64,000 nucleotides of DNA. Source: Psychroflexus sp. MES1-P1E (lineage in GTDB: Bacteria; Bacteroidota; Bacteroidia; Flavobacteriales; Flavobacteriaceae). The position numbers and the translations under genes were made by a program. Location: contig NZ_PJBS01000311.1 of assembly GCF_002836055.1 (NCBI RefSeq), positions 1 through 64,000 of the forward strand. Direction: 5' to 3'. Below the pieces are notes generated by a model, which had not been told where the DNA came from, did not search any database, and worked only from the letters and a program-made list of their open reading frames with translations. This document shows positions 63,658 to 64,000 of this stretch, one piece after another (the first letter of the stretch is position 1; the number at the start of each line of letters is the position of its first letter).

Positions 63658-64000
63658 CTAAAACCTAAATTTCAAATACCCCACAAAGAATCTAGGTACA
63701 GCTCTATAGACTAAATCACCTCTCTGGAAATTAGTGATGGAACTAAACGTGTAGGATCTGGCATTAAAGATGTTTTGAGCATCAATGCCAAACACATAAG
63801 ATTTTTGATTAGGTCGGTACTCCAAATTAAAACTACTGGTCTGATAAATTTCAGAATTCACTTCAAAGACTTCATTTCTGAAGTTGCCAAATATCCGATC
63901 GTTAAGCCTGAGTATGGTTTCAAGCTTTGCATTATAAATGGTGTTTGTGTTGGTAGACTCGCCAATTTCTCCTGAATTTGAATTTACACTTCCAGAAAAT
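63658..64000 (-). CDS. TonB-dependent receptor-like outer membrane protein (3' part, truncated by window edge)
   Basis: The frame is open from the window end to the stop at 63658-63660, 113 codons visible, with no start. The residues show beta-barrel strands: NTIYNAKLETILRLNDRIFG, SSFNLEYRPNQKSYVFGIDA, the QNIFNARSYTF element typical of the last strands of TonB receptors, and a terminal FVGYLKFRF ending in Phe. The upstream part lies beyond 64000, so the exact family and ligand cannot be told. Confidence 0.75.
   Translation of the reverse strand, partial: FSGSVNSNSGEIGESTNTNTIYNAKLETILRLNDRIFGNFRNEVFEVNSEIYQTSSFNLEYRPNQKSYVFGIDAQNIFNARSYTFSSITNFQRGDLVYRAVPRFFVGYLKFRF

Noticed and set aside
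1-64000. CRISPR arrays, rRNA operon, insertion sequences, restriction or toxin-antitoxin systems
   Set aside because: I looked for direct-repeat arrays, transposase and defence motifs on both strands and saw none. The repeats found are dispersed inverted-end elements with no coding capacity.

Overview
The window is a gene-dense, AT-rich stretch of chromosome from a marine-type member of the Flavobacteriaceae (Bacteroidota). The evidence is the fused exonuclease-DnaE polymerase, the DAHP synthase-chorismate mutase fusion, a Bat (aerotolerance) operon, a PorP/SprF-type protein, DUF5689/TonB receptor pairs, and promoter boxes of the Bacteroidota form TAnnTTTG. I see no rRNA, prophage, CRISPR array or insertion sequence. 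There is one tRNA, tRNA-Arg(CCT), at 62627-62698.

Layout. 250-4608: replicative polymerase DnaE. 5104-9147: phenylalanine/tyrosine operon on the minus strand, made of a short leader peptide and attenuator, then pheA, an aminotransferase, tyrA and DAHP synthase/chorismate mutase. 9222-14024: a secreted M24 peptidase, then clpX, clpP and tig. 14317-19746: membrane proteins, an SGNH hydrolase with a FadL-type porin, an alpha/beta hydrolase and pdxJ. 19826-27752 (plus strand): CBS protein, NAD kinase, DUF6089 protein, uppS, bamA, two Skp/OmpH chaperones and murI, which is an envelope-biogenesis block. 27749-37612: PorP-like protein, Nfu-type Fe-S protein, lpxB, yicC-gmk-nadD, gpsA, an EamA transporter, pheS with conserved orphans, and CvpA. 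37788-40363: carbonic anhydrase, SulP anion transporter and a small secreted peptide. 40415-49437: MoxR-DUF58-BatA-E operon. 49587-56753: a degenerate M23 EnvC-like protein, DUF4292 lipoprotein, TPR protein, sugar nucleotidyltransferase, an orphan, dut and a flippase. 57001-62545: DUF5689 lipoprotein, TonB receptor and a secreted nuclease-like lipoprotein. 62721-64000: a lipoprotein and the 3' end of another TonB-type receptor.

Two noncoding systems stand out. First, the aromatic operon is preceded by a 20-codon open frame whose centre reads RFYIYFNFYF (4 Phe, 3 Tyr in nine codons). It is followed by mutually exclusive antiterminator and terminator pairings directly before a TTG-started pheA, the architecture of ribosome-mediated attenuation. 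Second, four copies of an intergenic element (about 128-203 bp) with roughly 23-bp terminal inverted repeats occur at 4752, 14114, 37670 and 54662. They differ by block-like internal deletions and look like a MITE family. One copy supplies the stop codon of the carbonic anhydrase gene and another abuts the stop codon of dut.

Start codons were revised for tig, nfu, cvpA, bamA and the pheS-linked orphan, using promoter positions and overlap with neighbours.
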